From positions 1,116,001 through 1,180,000 of the forward strand of contig NW_027475150.1 of the NCBI RefSeq assembly GCF_051020985.1: DNA of 64,000 nt. Direction: 5' to 3'. Origin of the DNA: Nomia melanderi. Lineage: Eukaryota; Arthropoda; Insecta; Hymenoptera; Halictidae. The translations under genes and the position numbers were made by a program. The first letter of the stretch is position 1. Each line of letters starts with the position of its first letter. Below, piece after piece: positions 39,420 to 51,750 of this stretch. The notes beneath the pieces were generated by a model that worked only from the letters and a program-made list of their open reading frames with translations, had not been told where the DNA came from and did no database searches.

Positions 39420-40010
39420 TCAGGGGAAAATCCAATATAAATCTGGCGATATCTCGGGTGCTATTAGAGATAGCGCAATGAATCAAAGTGCATTGTCTGT
39501 AGGAGGCCCTGGCGCATGAATCTGTGCAGCGGGAACGACCTCGGACCACCAGGGTCCGAGAAAACCACCGTCTCATGGGGCCGGACACTCTGGGTCAGGG
39601 GAAAATCCAATATATATATGGTGATATCTCGGGTGCTATTACAGATAGCGCAATAAATCAAAGTGCATTGTCTGTAGGAGGCCCGGGCAAATGAATCTGT
39701 GCAGCGGGAACGACCTCGGACCACCAGGGGCCGAGAAAACCACCGTCTCATGGGGTCGGACTGTCAGGGTCAGGGAAAAATCCAATATATATCTGGCGAT
39801 ATCTCGGGTGCTATTAGAGATAGCGCAATGAATCAAAGTGCATTGTCTGTAGGAGGCCCTGGCGCATGAATCTGTGCAGCGGGAACGACCTCGGACCACC
39901 AGGGGCCGAGAAAACCACCGTCTCATGGGGCCGGACACTCTGGGTCAGGGGAAAATCCAATATATATATGGTGATATCTCGGGTGCTATTACAGATAGCG
40001 CAATAAACCA
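39420..40010. repeat. Two-monomer unit repeated at about 361-bp offset
   Basis: ATATCTGGCGATATC, GATAGCGCAATGAATC, CACTCTGGGTCAGGGG and CAATATATATATGG occur in the same order from about 39436 and again from about 39788. The second copy continues in AATAAACC where the first has AATAAATC. This is a recent local duplication of two monomers. The exact spacing was estimated by eye. Confidence 0.7.
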
Positions 40011-41313
40011 AAGTGCATTGTCTGTAGGAGGCCCTGGCGCATGAATCTGTGCAGCGGGCACGACCTCGGACCACCAGGGCCGAGAAAACCACCGTCTCAT
40101 GGGGCCGGACACTCAGGGACGGGGAAAAATCAAATATACATGTGGTGATATCTCGGGTGCAATTAGAGATAGCGCAATAAAACAAAGTGAATTATCTGCA
40201 GGAAGCCGTGGCGCATGATTCTGCGCAGCGGGAACGACCTCGGACGACCAGGGGCCGAGAAAACCAACGTCTCATGGGGCCGGACACTCAGGGTCAGGGA
40301 AAAATCCATTATATATCTGGTGATATATCGGGTGCCATTAGAGATAGCGCGATGAATGAAAGTGCATTGTCTGCCGGAGGCCCTGACACCTGAATCTGTG
40401 CAGCGGGAACGTCCTCGGACCTCCAGGGGCCGAGACAACCACCGTCTCATGGGGCCGGACACTCAGGGTCAGGGAAAAATCCTATATATATCTGGTGATA
40501 TCTCGGGTGCGATTACAGATAGCGCAATAAATCAAATTGCATTGTCTGTAGGAGGCCCTGGCGCATGATTCTGTGCAGCGGGAACGAGCTCGGACCACCA
40601 GGGGCCGAGAAAATCACCGTCTCATGGGGTCGGACTCTCAGGGTCAGGGGAAAATCCAATATATATATGGTGATATCACGGGTGCTATTACAGAAAGCGC
40701 AATAAATCAAAGTGCATTGCCTGCAGGTGGCCCTGGCGCATGTATCTGTGCAGCGGGATCAACCTCGGACCACCAGGGGCCGAGAAAATCACCGTCTCAT
40801 GGGGTCGGATTCTCAGGGTCAGGGAAAAATCCAATATATATCTGGTGATATCTCGGGTGCTATTATAGATAGCGCAATAAATCAAAGTGCATTGTCTGTA
40901 GGAGTCCCCGGCGCATGAATCTGTGCAGCGGGATCGACCTCGGACCACCAGCGGCCGAGAAAATCACCGTCTCAGAGGGCCGGACTGTCAGGGTCTGTGA
41001 AAAATCCAATATATATCTGGTGATATCTCGGGTGCTATGAGAGATAGCGGAATAAATCAAAGTGAATTATCGGCAGGGGGCCGTGGCGCATGAATCTGTG
41101 CAGCGGGAACGACATCGGACCACCAGGAGCCGAGAAAATCACTGTCTCAAGTGGCCGGACTGTCAGGGTCAGGGAAAAATCCAATATATATCTGGTGATA
41201 TCTCGGGTGGTATTAGAAATAGCGCAATAAATCAAAGTGCATTGCCTGTAGGAGGCACTGGCGAATGAATCTGTGAAGCAGGAACGACCTCGGACCACCA
41301 GGCGCCGAGAAAA

Positions 41314-42413
41314 TTACAGATATTCGGATTCCGTCACCCAAGGTCAACTAAAAATCCATCATATATCTGGTGATATCTCGGGTACTATTAGAGATAGCGA
41401 AATAAATCAAAGTGCATTGTCTGCAGGAGGCCCTGGCGCATGAATCTGTGCAGCGGGAACGACCTCGGACCACCAGGGGCCGAGAAAACCACCGTCTCAT
41501 GGGGTCGGACACTCAGGGTCAGGGAAAAATCCAATATATATCTGGTGATATCTCGGGTGCTATTATAGATAGCGCAATAAATCAAAGTGCATTGTCTGTA
41601 GGAGTCCCCGGCGCATGAATCTGTTCAGCGGGATCGACCTCGGACCACCAGCGGCCGAGAAAACCACAGTTTCATGGGGCGGACACTCAGGGTCCGGGGA
41701 AAATCCAATATATATCTGGTGATATCTCGGATGCTATTAGTTATAGCGCAATAAATCAAAGTGCATTGTCTGCAGGAGGCCCTGGCGCATGAATCTGTGC
41801 AGCGGTATCTACCTCGGACCACCAGGGGCCGAGAAAACCACCGTCTCATGGGGCCGGACTGTCGGGGTCAGGGAAAAATCCAATATATATCTGGTCATAT
41901 CTCGGGTGGTATTAGAAATAGCGCAATAAATCAAAGTGCATTGTCTGTAGGAGGCACTGGGGAATGAATCTGTGAAGTAGGAACGACCTCGGACCACCAG
42001 GCGCCGAGAAAATTACAGATATTCGGATTCCGTCACCCAAGGTCATGTAAAAATCCATCATATATCTGGTGATATCTCGGGTGCTATTAGAGATAGCGCA
42101 ATAAGTCAAAGTGCATTGTCTGCAGGAGGCCCTAGCTCATGAATCTGTGCAGCGGAAACGACCTCGGACCACGAGGGACCGAGAAAAACATCGACACATG
42201 GGGCCGGACTGTCGGGGTCAGGGAAAAATCCAATATATATATGGTGATATCTCGGGTGCTATTAGAGATAGGGGAATAAATCAAAGTGAATTATCTGCAG
42301 GGGGCCCTGGCGCATGAATGTGTGCAGCGGGAACGACCTCGGACCACCAGGGGCCGAGAAAATTACAGATATTCGGAATCCGTCAACCAAGGTCATGTAA
42401 AAATCCAGCATAT
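41314..42413. repeat. Three core-B monomers of a regional subtype
   Basis: B cores at 41314-41364, 42013-42063 and 42363-42413 share TTACAGATATTCGGA where the 1-20 kb copies have TTACAGATTTTCGGT. Two of them follow GCGCCGAGAAAA and end in AAATCCATCATAT. The first reads GGTCAACTAAAAATCC. The subtype supports separate evolution of B cores in this block. Confidence 0.88.
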
Positions 42414-44461
42414 ATCTGGTGATATCTCGGGTGCTATTAGATATAGCGCAATAAATCAAAGTGCATTGTCTGCAGGAGGCCCTGGCGCATGAATCTGTGC
42501 AGCGGTATCTACCTCGGACCACCAGGGGCCGAGAAAACCACCGTCTCATGGGGCCGGACACTCAGGTTCAGGGAAAAATCCAATATATATCTGGTGATAT
42601 CTCGGGTGCTATTAGAGATAGCGCAATAACCCAAAGTGAATTATCAGCAGGAGGCCCGGGCGTATGTATCTGTGCAGCGGGAACGACCTCGGTCCACCAG
42701 GGGCAGAGAAAACCACTGTCTCATGGGGCCGGACACTCAGGGTCAGGGGAAAATCCAGTATATATCTGGTGATATCTCGGGTGCTATTACAGATAGCGCA
42801 ATAAAACAAAGTGAATTATCTGCAGGAGGCCCTGGCGCATGAATCTGTGCAGCGCGAACGACCTCGGACCACCAGGGGCCGCGAAAACCACCGTCTCATG
42901 GTGCCGGACACTCAGGGTCAGGGAAAAATCCAATATATATCTGGTGATATCGCGGGTGCTATTAGAGATAGCGCAATAAATCAAACTGCATTGTCTGTAG
43001 GAGGCACTGGCGAATGAATCTGTGCAGCAGGAACGACCTCGGACCGCCTGCCGCCGAGAAAACCACCGTCTCATGGGACCGGACTGTCAGGGTCAGGGAA
43101 AAATCCAATATATATCTGCTGATATGTCGGGTGCTATTAGAGATAGCGCAATAAATCAAAGTGCATTGTCTGCAGAAGGCCATAGCGCATGAATCTGTGC
43201 AGCGGGATTGACCTCGGACCACCAGGCGTCGAGAAAACCACCGAAACATGGGGCCGGCGCTCAGAGTCAGGGAAAAATCCAATATAAATCTGGTGATATC
43301 TCGGGTGCTATTACAGAAAGCGGAATAAATCAAAGTGCATTGTCTGTAGGAGGCCCTGGCGCATCCATCTGTGCAGCGGGATCAACCTCGGACCACCAGG
43401 GGCCGAGAAAATCACCGTCTCATGGGGCCGGACTGTCAGGGTGAGGGAAAAATCCAATATATATCTGGTGATATCTCGGGTGCTATTAGAGATAGCGCAA
43501 TAAATCAAAGTGCATTGTCTGTAGGGGGCACTGGCGAATGAATCTGTGCAGCAGGAACGACCTGGGACCACCAGGGGCCGAGAAAATCACCGTCTCATGT
43601 GGTCGGACTCTCAGGGTCAGGGACAAATCCAATATATATCTGGTGATATCTCGGGAGCTATTAGAGATAGCACAATAAATCAAAGTGCATTTTCTGCAGG
43701 AGGCCCTAGCGCATGATTCTGTGCAGCGGGATCGACCTCGGACCACCAGGGGCCGAGATAACCACCGATACATGGGGACGGACACTCAGGGTCGGGGAAA
43801 AATTCAATATATATCTGGTGATATCTCGGGTGCTATTAGAGATAACGCAATAAATCAAAGTGCATTGTCTGCAGGAAGCCCTGGCGCATGAATCTGTGCA
43901 GCGGGATCGACCTCGGACCACCAGGGGCCGAGAAAACCACCGTCTCATGGGGTCGGACACTCAGGGTCAGGGAAAAATCCAATATATATCTGGTGATATC
44001 TCGGGTGCTATTATAGATAGCGCAATAAATCAAAGTGCATTGTCTGTAGGAGTCCCCGGCGCATGAATGTGTGCAGCGGGATCGACCTCGGACCACCAGC
44101 GTCCGAGAAAATCACCGTCTCAGGGGGCCGGACTGTCAGGGTCTGTGAAAAATCCAATATATATCTGGTGATATCTCGGGTGCTATGAGAGATAGCGGAA
44201 TAAATCAAAGTGAATTATCGGCAGGAGGCCCTGGCGCATGAATCTGTGCAGCGGGAACGACCACGGACCACCAGGGGCCGAGAAAACCACCGTCTCATGG
44301 GGCCGGACACTCAGGGTCAGGGAAAAATCCAATATATATCTGGTGATATCTCGGGTTCTATTACAGATAGCGCGATAAATCAAAGTGCATTGCCTGCAGG
44401 AAGCCCTGGCGCACGAATGTGTGCAGCAGCAACGACGTCGGAACACCAGGGGCCAAACAAA

Positions 44462-44512
44462 TTACAGATTTTCGGTATCCGTCACCCAAGGTCATGTAAA
44501 AATCCAGCATAT
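44462..44512 (+). repeat. Core-B segment, close match to 55841-55891
   Basis: The B core is of the 1-20 kb subtype (TTACAGATTTTCGGTATCC), not the regional ATATTCGGA subtype. Its monomer reads GCGCGATAAATC, GCATTGCCTGCAGGAAGCC, GCGCACGAATGTGTGCAGC, GACGTCGGAACACC and GCCAAACAAATT. The monomer at 55.8 kb has the same text with about one change (GGGTCC for GGGGCC). Confidence 0.9.
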
Positions 44513-47330
44513 ATCTGGTGATATCTCGGGTGCTCTTACAGATAGCGCACTAAACCAAAGTGAATTATCTGCAGGGGGCCCTGGCGCATGAATCTGTGCA
44601 GCGGGAACGAGCTCGGACCACCAGGGGCCGAGAAAACCACCGTCACATGGGGCCCGACACTCAGCGTCAGGGGAAAATCCAATATATATCTGCTGATATG
44701 TCGGGTGCTATTAGAGATAGCGCAATAAATCAAAGTGAATTATATGCAGGGGGCACTGGCGCATGAATCTGTGCAGCGGGATCGACCTCGGACCACCAGG
44801 GGCCGAGAAAACCACCGTCTCATGGGGCCGGACGCTCAGTGTCAGGGGAAAATCCAATATATATATGGTGATATCTCGGGTGCTATTACAGATAGCGCAA
44901 TAAATCAAAGTGCATTGTCTGCAGGAGGCCCTGGCGCATGAATCTGTGCAGCGGGAACGACCTTGGACCACCAGGGGCCGAGGAAACCACCGTCTCATGG
45001 AGTCGGACACTCAGGGTCAGGGAAAAATCCAATATAAATCTGGTGATATCTCGGGTGCTATTACAGATAGCGCAATAAGTCAAAGTGCATTTTCTGCAGA
45101 AGGCCCTGGCGCATGAAACTATGCAGCGGGAACGACCTCGGACCACCAGGGGCCGAGAAAACCACCGTCTCATGGGGTCGGACTCTCAGGGTCAGGGAAA
45201 AATCTAATATATATCTGGTGATATCTCGGGTGCTATTAGAGATAGCGCAGTAAATCAAACTGCATTGTCTGTAGGAGGCACTGGCGAATGAATCTGTGCA
45301 GCAGGAACGACCTCGGACCGCCGGGCGCCGAGAAAACCACCGTCTCATGGGACCGGACTGTCAGGGTCAGGGAAAAATCCAATATATATCTGGTGATATC
45401 TCGGGTGCTATTAGAGATAGCGCAATAAATCAAAGTGCATTGTCTGCAGAAGGCCATAGCGCATGAATCCGTGCAGCGGGATTGACCTCGGACCACCAGG
45501 GGTCGAGAAAACCACCGAAACATGGGGCCGGCACTCAGAGTCAGGGAAAAATCCAATATAAATCTGGTGATATCTCGGGTGCTATTACAGATAGCGCAAT
45601 AAATCAAAGTGCATTGTCTGCAGGAGGCCCTAGGGCATGAATGTGTGCAGCGGGAACGACCTCGGACCACCAGGGGCCGAGAAAACCACCGTCTCATGGG
45701 GCCGGACACTCAGTGTCAGGGGAAAATCCAATATATATATGGTGATATCACGGCTGCTATTACAGAAAGCGCAATAAATAAAAGTGCATTGCCTGCAGTA
45801 GGCCCTGGCGCATTTATCTGTGCAGCGGGATCAACCTCGGACCACGAGGGGCCGAGAAAATCACCGTCTCATGGGGTCGGACTCTCAGGGTCAGGGAAAA
45901 ATCCAATATATATCTGGTGATATCTCGGGTGCTATTAGAGATAACGCAATAAATCAAAGTGCATTGTCTGCAGGAAGCCCTGGCGCATGAATCTGTGCAG
46001 CGGGATCGACCTCGGACCACCAGGGGCCGAGAAAACCACCGTCTCATGGGGTCGGACACTCAGGGTCAGGGAAAAATCCATCATATATCTGGTGATATCT
46101 CGGGTGCTATTAGAGATAGCGAAATAAATCAAAGTGCATTGTCTGCAGGAGGCCCTGGCGCATGAATCTGTGCAGCGGGAACGACCTCGGACCACCAGGG
46201 GCCGAGAAAACCACCGTCTCATGGGGTCGGACACTCAGGGTCAGGGAAAAATCCAATATATATCTGGTGATATCTCGGGTTCTATTATAGATAGCGCAAT
46301 AAATCAAAGTGCATTGTCTGTAGGAGTCCCCGGCGCATGAATCTGTGCAGCGGGATCGACCTCGGACCACCAGCGGCCGAGAAAACCACAGTTTCATGGG
46401 GCGGACACTCAGGGTCAGGGGAAAATCCAATATATATCTGGTGATATCTCGGATGCTATTACAGATAGCGCAATAAACCAAAGTGAATTGTCTGCAGGAA
46501 GCCCTGGCGCATGTATCTGTGCAGCGGGATCGACCTCGGACCGCCAGGGGCCGATAAAATCACCGTCCCGTGGGGCCGGACACTTAGGGTCAGTGAAAAA
46601 TCCAATATATATCTGGTGATATCACGGGTGCTATTAGATATAGCGCAATAAACCAAAGTGCATTATCTGCAGGAGGACCTGGCGCATGAATCTGTGCAAC
46701 GGGAACGACCTCGGACCACCAGGGGCCGAGAAAACCACCGTCCCGTGGGGCCGGACACTTAGGGTCAGTGAAAAATCCAATATATATCTGGTGATATCAC
46801 GGGTGCTATTACAGATAGCGCAATAAGTCAAAGTGCATTGTCTGCAGGAGGCACTAGCTCATGAATCTGTGCAGCGGAAACGACCTCGGACCACGAGGGA
46901 CCGAGAAAACCACAGTCTCATGGGGCCGGACACTCAGGGTCAGGGGGAGATCCAATATATATCTGGTGATATCTCGGGTGCTATTAGAGATAGCGCAATA
47001 AATCAAAGTGCATTATCTGCAGGAGGCCCTGGCGCATGAATCTGTGCAACGGGTACGACCCCGGACAACCAGGGGCCGAGAAAACCACAGTCTCATGGGG
47101 CCGGACACTCAGGGTCAGGGTAAAATCCAATATATATCTGGTGATATCTCGGGTGCAATTACAGATAGCGCAATAAATCAAAGTGCATTGTCTGTAGGAG
47201 TCCCTGGCGCATGAATCTGTGCAGCGGGAACGACCTCGGACCACCAGGGGCTGAGACAACCACCGTCTCATTGGGCCGGACACTCAGGGTCAGGGAAAAA
47301 TCAAATATATATCTGGTGATATCTCCGGTA

Positions 47331-48907
47331 GTATTAGAGATATCGCAATAAAGCAAAAGTGAATTATCTGCAGGAGGCCCTGGCGCATGCATCTGGGTAG
47401 CGAGAACGACCTCGGACCACCAGGGGCCGAGAAAATCAGCGTCTCATGGGGCCGGACAGTCAGGGTCAGGGAGAAATCCTATATGTATCTGGTGATATCT
47501 CGGGTGCTATTAGAGATAGCGCAATAAACCAAAGTGAATTATCTGCAGGAGGCCCTGGCGCATGAATCTGTGCAACGGGAACGACCCCGGACAACCAGGG
47601 GCCGAGAAAACCACAGTCTCATGGGGCCGGACACTCAGGGTCAGGGTAAAATCCAATATATATCTGGTGATATCTCGGGTGCAATTACAGATAGCGCAAT
47701 TAATCAAAGTGCATTGTCTGTAGGAGTCCCTGGCGCATGAATCTGTGCAGCGGGAACGACCTCGGACCACCAGGGGCCGAGAAAACGTCCGTCTCATGGG
47801 GCCGGACACTCAGGGTCAGTGAAAAATAAAATATATATCTGGTGATATCTCGGCTGCTATTACAGATAGCGCAATAAATCAAAGTGCATTGTCTGTAGGA
47901 GGCCCTGGCGCATGAATCTGTGCAGCGGGAACGACCTCGGACCACCAGGGGCCGAGACAACCACCGTCTCATGGGGCCGGACACTCAGGGTCAGGGACAA
48001 ACCAAATATATATCTGGTGATATCTCGGGTAGTATTAGAGATATCGCAATAAACCAAAAGTGAATTATCTGCAGGAGGCCCTGGCGCATGCATCTGGGCA
48101 GCGAGAACGACCTCGGACCACCAGGGGCCGAGAAAATCAGCGTCTCATGGGGCCGGACAGTCAGGGTCAGGGAGAAATCCTATATGTATCTGGTGATATC
48201 TCGGGTGCTATTAGAGATAGCGCAATAAATCGAAGTAAATTATCTGCAGGGGGCCCTGGCGCATGAATCTGTGCAGCGGGAACGACCTCGGACCACCAGG
48301 GGCCGAGAAAACCACAGTCTCATGGGGCCGGAAACTCAGGGTCAGGGGAAAATCCAATATATATCTGGTGATATCTCGGGTGCTATTTGAGATAGCGCAA
48401 TAAACCAAAGTGAATTATCTGCAGGAGGCCCTGGCGCATGAATCCGTGCAGCGGGAACGACCTCGGAACACCAGGGGCCGAAAAAACCACAGTCTCATGG
48501 GGCCGGACACTCAGGGTCAGGGGAAAATCCAATATATATCTGGTGATATCTCGGGTCCTATTACAGATAGCGCAATAAATCAAAGTGCATTGTCTGTAGG
48601 AGGCCGTGGCGCATGAATCTGGGCAGCGGGAACGACCTCGGACGACCAGGGACCGAGGAAACCACAGTCTCATGGGGCCGGACACACAGGGTCAGTGAAA
48701 AATCCAATATATATCTGGTGATATCTCGGCTGCTATTACAGATAGCGCAATAAATCAAAGTGCATTGTCTGTAGGAGGCCCTGGCGCATGAATCTGTGCA
48801 GCGGGAACGACCTCGGACCACCAGGGGCCGAGAAAACCACAGTCTCATGGGGCCGGACACTCAGGGTCAGGGGGAAATCCAATATATATCTGGTGATATC
48901 TCGGGTA
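47331..48907. repeat. 9-mer HOR (1577 bp), copy 1
   Basis: Nine monomers made of a 4-mer (701 bp) and a 5-mer (876 bp). Each part starts at the mark GTATTAGAGATATCGC followed by CAAAAGTGAATT (1-bp insertion); the mark is at 47331 and 48032. Other marks are ACCCCGGACAACC, GAAAACGTCCGTC, CAGCGAGAACGACC, GACAGTCAGGG, CCTATATGTATCTGG and GCTATTTGAGATAGC. This copy has GAAAAATAAAATAT near 47822 where the next has GAAAAATCCAATAT, and AAAGCAAAAG near 47350. Confidence 0.92.
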
Positions 48908-50484
48908 GTATTAGAGATATCGCAATAAACCAAAAGTGAATTATCTGCAGGAGGCCCTGGCGCATGCATCTGGGCACCGAGAACGACCTCGGACCACCAG
49001 GGGCCGAGAAAATCAGCGTCTCATGGGGCCGGACAGTCAGGGTCAGGGAGAAATCCTATATGTATCTGGTGATATCTCGGGTGCTATTAGAGATAGCGCA
49101 ATAAACCAAAGTGAATTATCTGCAGGAGGCCCTGGCGCATGAATCTGTGCAACGGGAACGACCCCGGACAACCAGGGGCCGAGAAAACCACAGTCTCATG
49201 GGGCCGGACACTCAGGGTCAGGGTAAAATCCAATATATATCTGGTGATATCTCGGGTGCAATTACAGATAGCGCAATTAATCAAAGTGCATTGTCTGTAG
49301 GAGTCCCTGGCGCATGAATCTGTGCAGCGGGAACGACCTCGGACCACCAGGGGCCGAGAAAACGTCCGTCTCATGGGGCCGGACACTCAGGGTCAGTGAA
49401 AAATCCAATATATATCTGGTGATATCTCGGCTGCTATTACAGATAGCGCAATAAATCAAAGTGCATTGTCTGTAGGAGGCCCTGGCGCATGAATCTGTGC
49501 AGCGGGAACGACCTCGGACCACCAGGGGCCGAGACAACCACCGTCTCATGGGGCCGGACACTCAGGGTCAGGCACAAACCAAATATATATCTGGTGATAT
49601 CTCGGGTAGTATTAGAGATATCGCAATAAACCAAAAGTGAATTATCTGCAGGAGGCCCTGGCGCATGCATCTGGGCAGCGAGAACGACCTCGGACCACCA
49701 GGGGCCGAGAAAATCAGCGTCTCATGGGGCCGGACAGTCAGGGTCAGGGAGAAATCCTATATGTATCTGGTGATATCTCGGGTGCTATTAGAGATAGCGC
49801 AATAAATCGAAATAAATTATCTGCAGGGGGCCCTGGCGCATGAATCTGTGCAGCGGGAACGACCTCGGACCACCAGGGGCCGAGAAAACCACAGTCTCAT
49901 GGGGCCGGAAACTCAGGGTCAGGGGAAAATCCAATATATATCTGGTGATATCTCGGGTGCTATTTGAGATAGCGCAATAAACCAAAGTGAATTATCTGCA
50001 GGAGGCCCTGGCGCATGAATCCGTGCAGCGGGAACGACCTCGGAACACCAGGGGCCGAAAAAACCACAGTCTCATGGGGCCGGACACTCAGGGTCAGGGG
50101 AAAATCCAATATATATCTGGTGATATCTCGGGTCCTATTACAGATAGCGCAATAAATCAAAGTGCATTGTCTGTAGGAGGCCGTGGCGAATGAATCTGGG
50201 CAGCGGGAACGACCTCGGACGACCAGGGACCGAGGAAACCACAGTCTCATGGGGCCGGACACACAGGGTCAGTGAAAAATCCAATATATATCTGGTGATA
50301 TCTCGGCTGCTATTACAGATAGCGCAATAAATCAAAGTGCATTGTCTGTAGGAGGCCCTGGCGCATGAATCTGTGCAGCGGGAACGACCTCGGACCACCA
50401 GGGGCCGAGAAAACCACAGTCTCATGGGGCCGGACACTCAGGGTCAGGGGGAAATCCAATATATATCTGGTGATATCTCGGGTA
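48908..50484. repeat. 9-mer HOR (1577 bp), copy 2
   Basis: The mark GTATTAGAGATATCGC is at 48908 and 49609, giving the same 701 + 876 division. Differences from copy 1 are few, for example GGGCACCGAGAACG near 48973 and CGAAATAAATTATC near 49807. The regular spacing over three copies makes this the clearest periodic HOR in the window. Confidence 0.92.
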
Positions 50485-51750
50485 GTATTAGAGATATCGC
50501 AATAAACCAAAAGTGAATTATCTGCAGGAGGCCCTGGCGCATGCATCTGGGCAGCGAGAACGACCTCGGACCACCAGGGGCCGAGAAAATCAGCGTCTCA
50601 TGGGGCCGGACAGTCAGGGTCAGGGAGAAATCCTATATGTATCTGGTGATATCTCGGGTGCTATTAGAGATAGCGCAATAAACCAAAGTGAATTATCTGC
50701 AGGAGGCCCTGGCGCATGAATCTGTGCAACGGGAACGACCCCGGACAACCAGGGGCCCAGAAAACCACAGTCTCATGGGGCCGGACACTCAGGGTCAGGG
50801 TAAAATCCAATATATATCTGGTGATATCTCGGGTGCAATTACAGATAGCGCAATTAATCAAAGTGCATTGTCTGTAGGAGTCCCTGGCGCATGAATCTGT
50901 GCAGCGGGAACGACCTCGGACCACCAGGGGCCGAGAAAACGTCCGTCTCATGGGGCCGGACACTCAGGGTCAGTGAAAAATCCAATATATATCTGGTGAT
51001 ATCTCGGCTGCTATTACAGATAGCGCAATAAATCAAAGTGCATTGTCTGTAGGAGGCCCTGGCGCATGAATCTGTGCAGCGGGAACGACCTCGGACCACC
51101 AGGGGCCGAGACAACCACCGTCTCATGGGGCCGGACACTCAGGGTCAGGGACAAATCAAATATATATCTGGTGATATCTCGGGTAGTATTAGAGATATCG
51201 CAATAAACCAAAAGTGAATTATCTGCAGGAGGCTCTGGCGCATGCATCTGGGCAGCGAGAACGACCTCGGACCACCAGGGGCCGAGAAAATCAGCGTCTC
51301 ATGGGGCCGGACAGTCAGGGTCAGGGAGAAATCCTATATGTATCTGGTGATATCTCGGGTGCTATTAGAGATAGCGCAATAAATCGAAGTAAATTATCTG
51401 CAGGGGGCCCTGGCGCATGAATCTGTGCTGCGGGAACGACCTCGGACCACCAGGGGCCGAGAAAACCACAGTCTCATGGGGCCGGAAACTCAGGGTCAGG
51501 GGAAAATCCAATATATATCTGGTGATATCTCGGGTGCTATTTGAGATAGCGCAATAAACCAAAGTGAATTATCTGCAGGAAGCCCTGGCGCATAAATCCG
51601 TGCAGCGGGAACGACCTCGGAACACCAGGGGCCGAAAAAACCACAGTCTCATGCGGCCGGACACTCAGGGTCAGGGGAAAATCCAATATATATCTGGTGA
51701 TATCTCGTGTGCTATTACAGATAGCGCAATAAATCAAAGTGCATTGTCTG
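50485..51750. repeat. 9-mer HOR (1577 bp), copy 3, incomplete
   Basis: The mark is at 50485 and 51186. The copy follows the 9-mer plan to about 51750 and then departs: GAAAACGTCCGTCACATGG appears near 51813 and GATATCACGGG near 51875. Small differences from copy 2 are GGGGCCCAGAAAACC near 50755 and GTGCTGCGGG near 51425. The array break lies inside the 5-mer part. Confidence 0.88.

Larger units (their letters stand above)
40010..46850. repeat. Diverged satellite block
   Basis: About 39 monomers carry many more differences from consensus than the flanks. Recurring regional marks are GGGATCGACCTCGG, GAAAATCACCGTC, GGGGTCGGAC, GGACTGTCAGGGTC, GGAGTCCCCGGCGC, GGCACTGGCGAATG and TATTATAGATAGC. 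Internal repeats include 40712-41060 with 43860-44208 (offset 3148), 42962-43333 with 45236-45607 (offset 2274) and 41388-41700 with 46110-46422 (offset 4722). Single-base losses are more common (GGGGCGGACAC near 41678 and 46397). The divergence suggests an older or less homogenised block. Confidence 0.85.

Noticed and set aside
44014..44095. tRNA/SINE-like A box (TAGCGCAATAA) and B box (GGATCGACCTC) in the GGATCG monomers
   Set aside because: Each is one or two bases from the RNA polymerase III consensus, but the array consensus reads GGAACGACCTC, which is a poorer match. There is no cloverleaf or 3' tail. Chance similarity is more likely than SINE origin.
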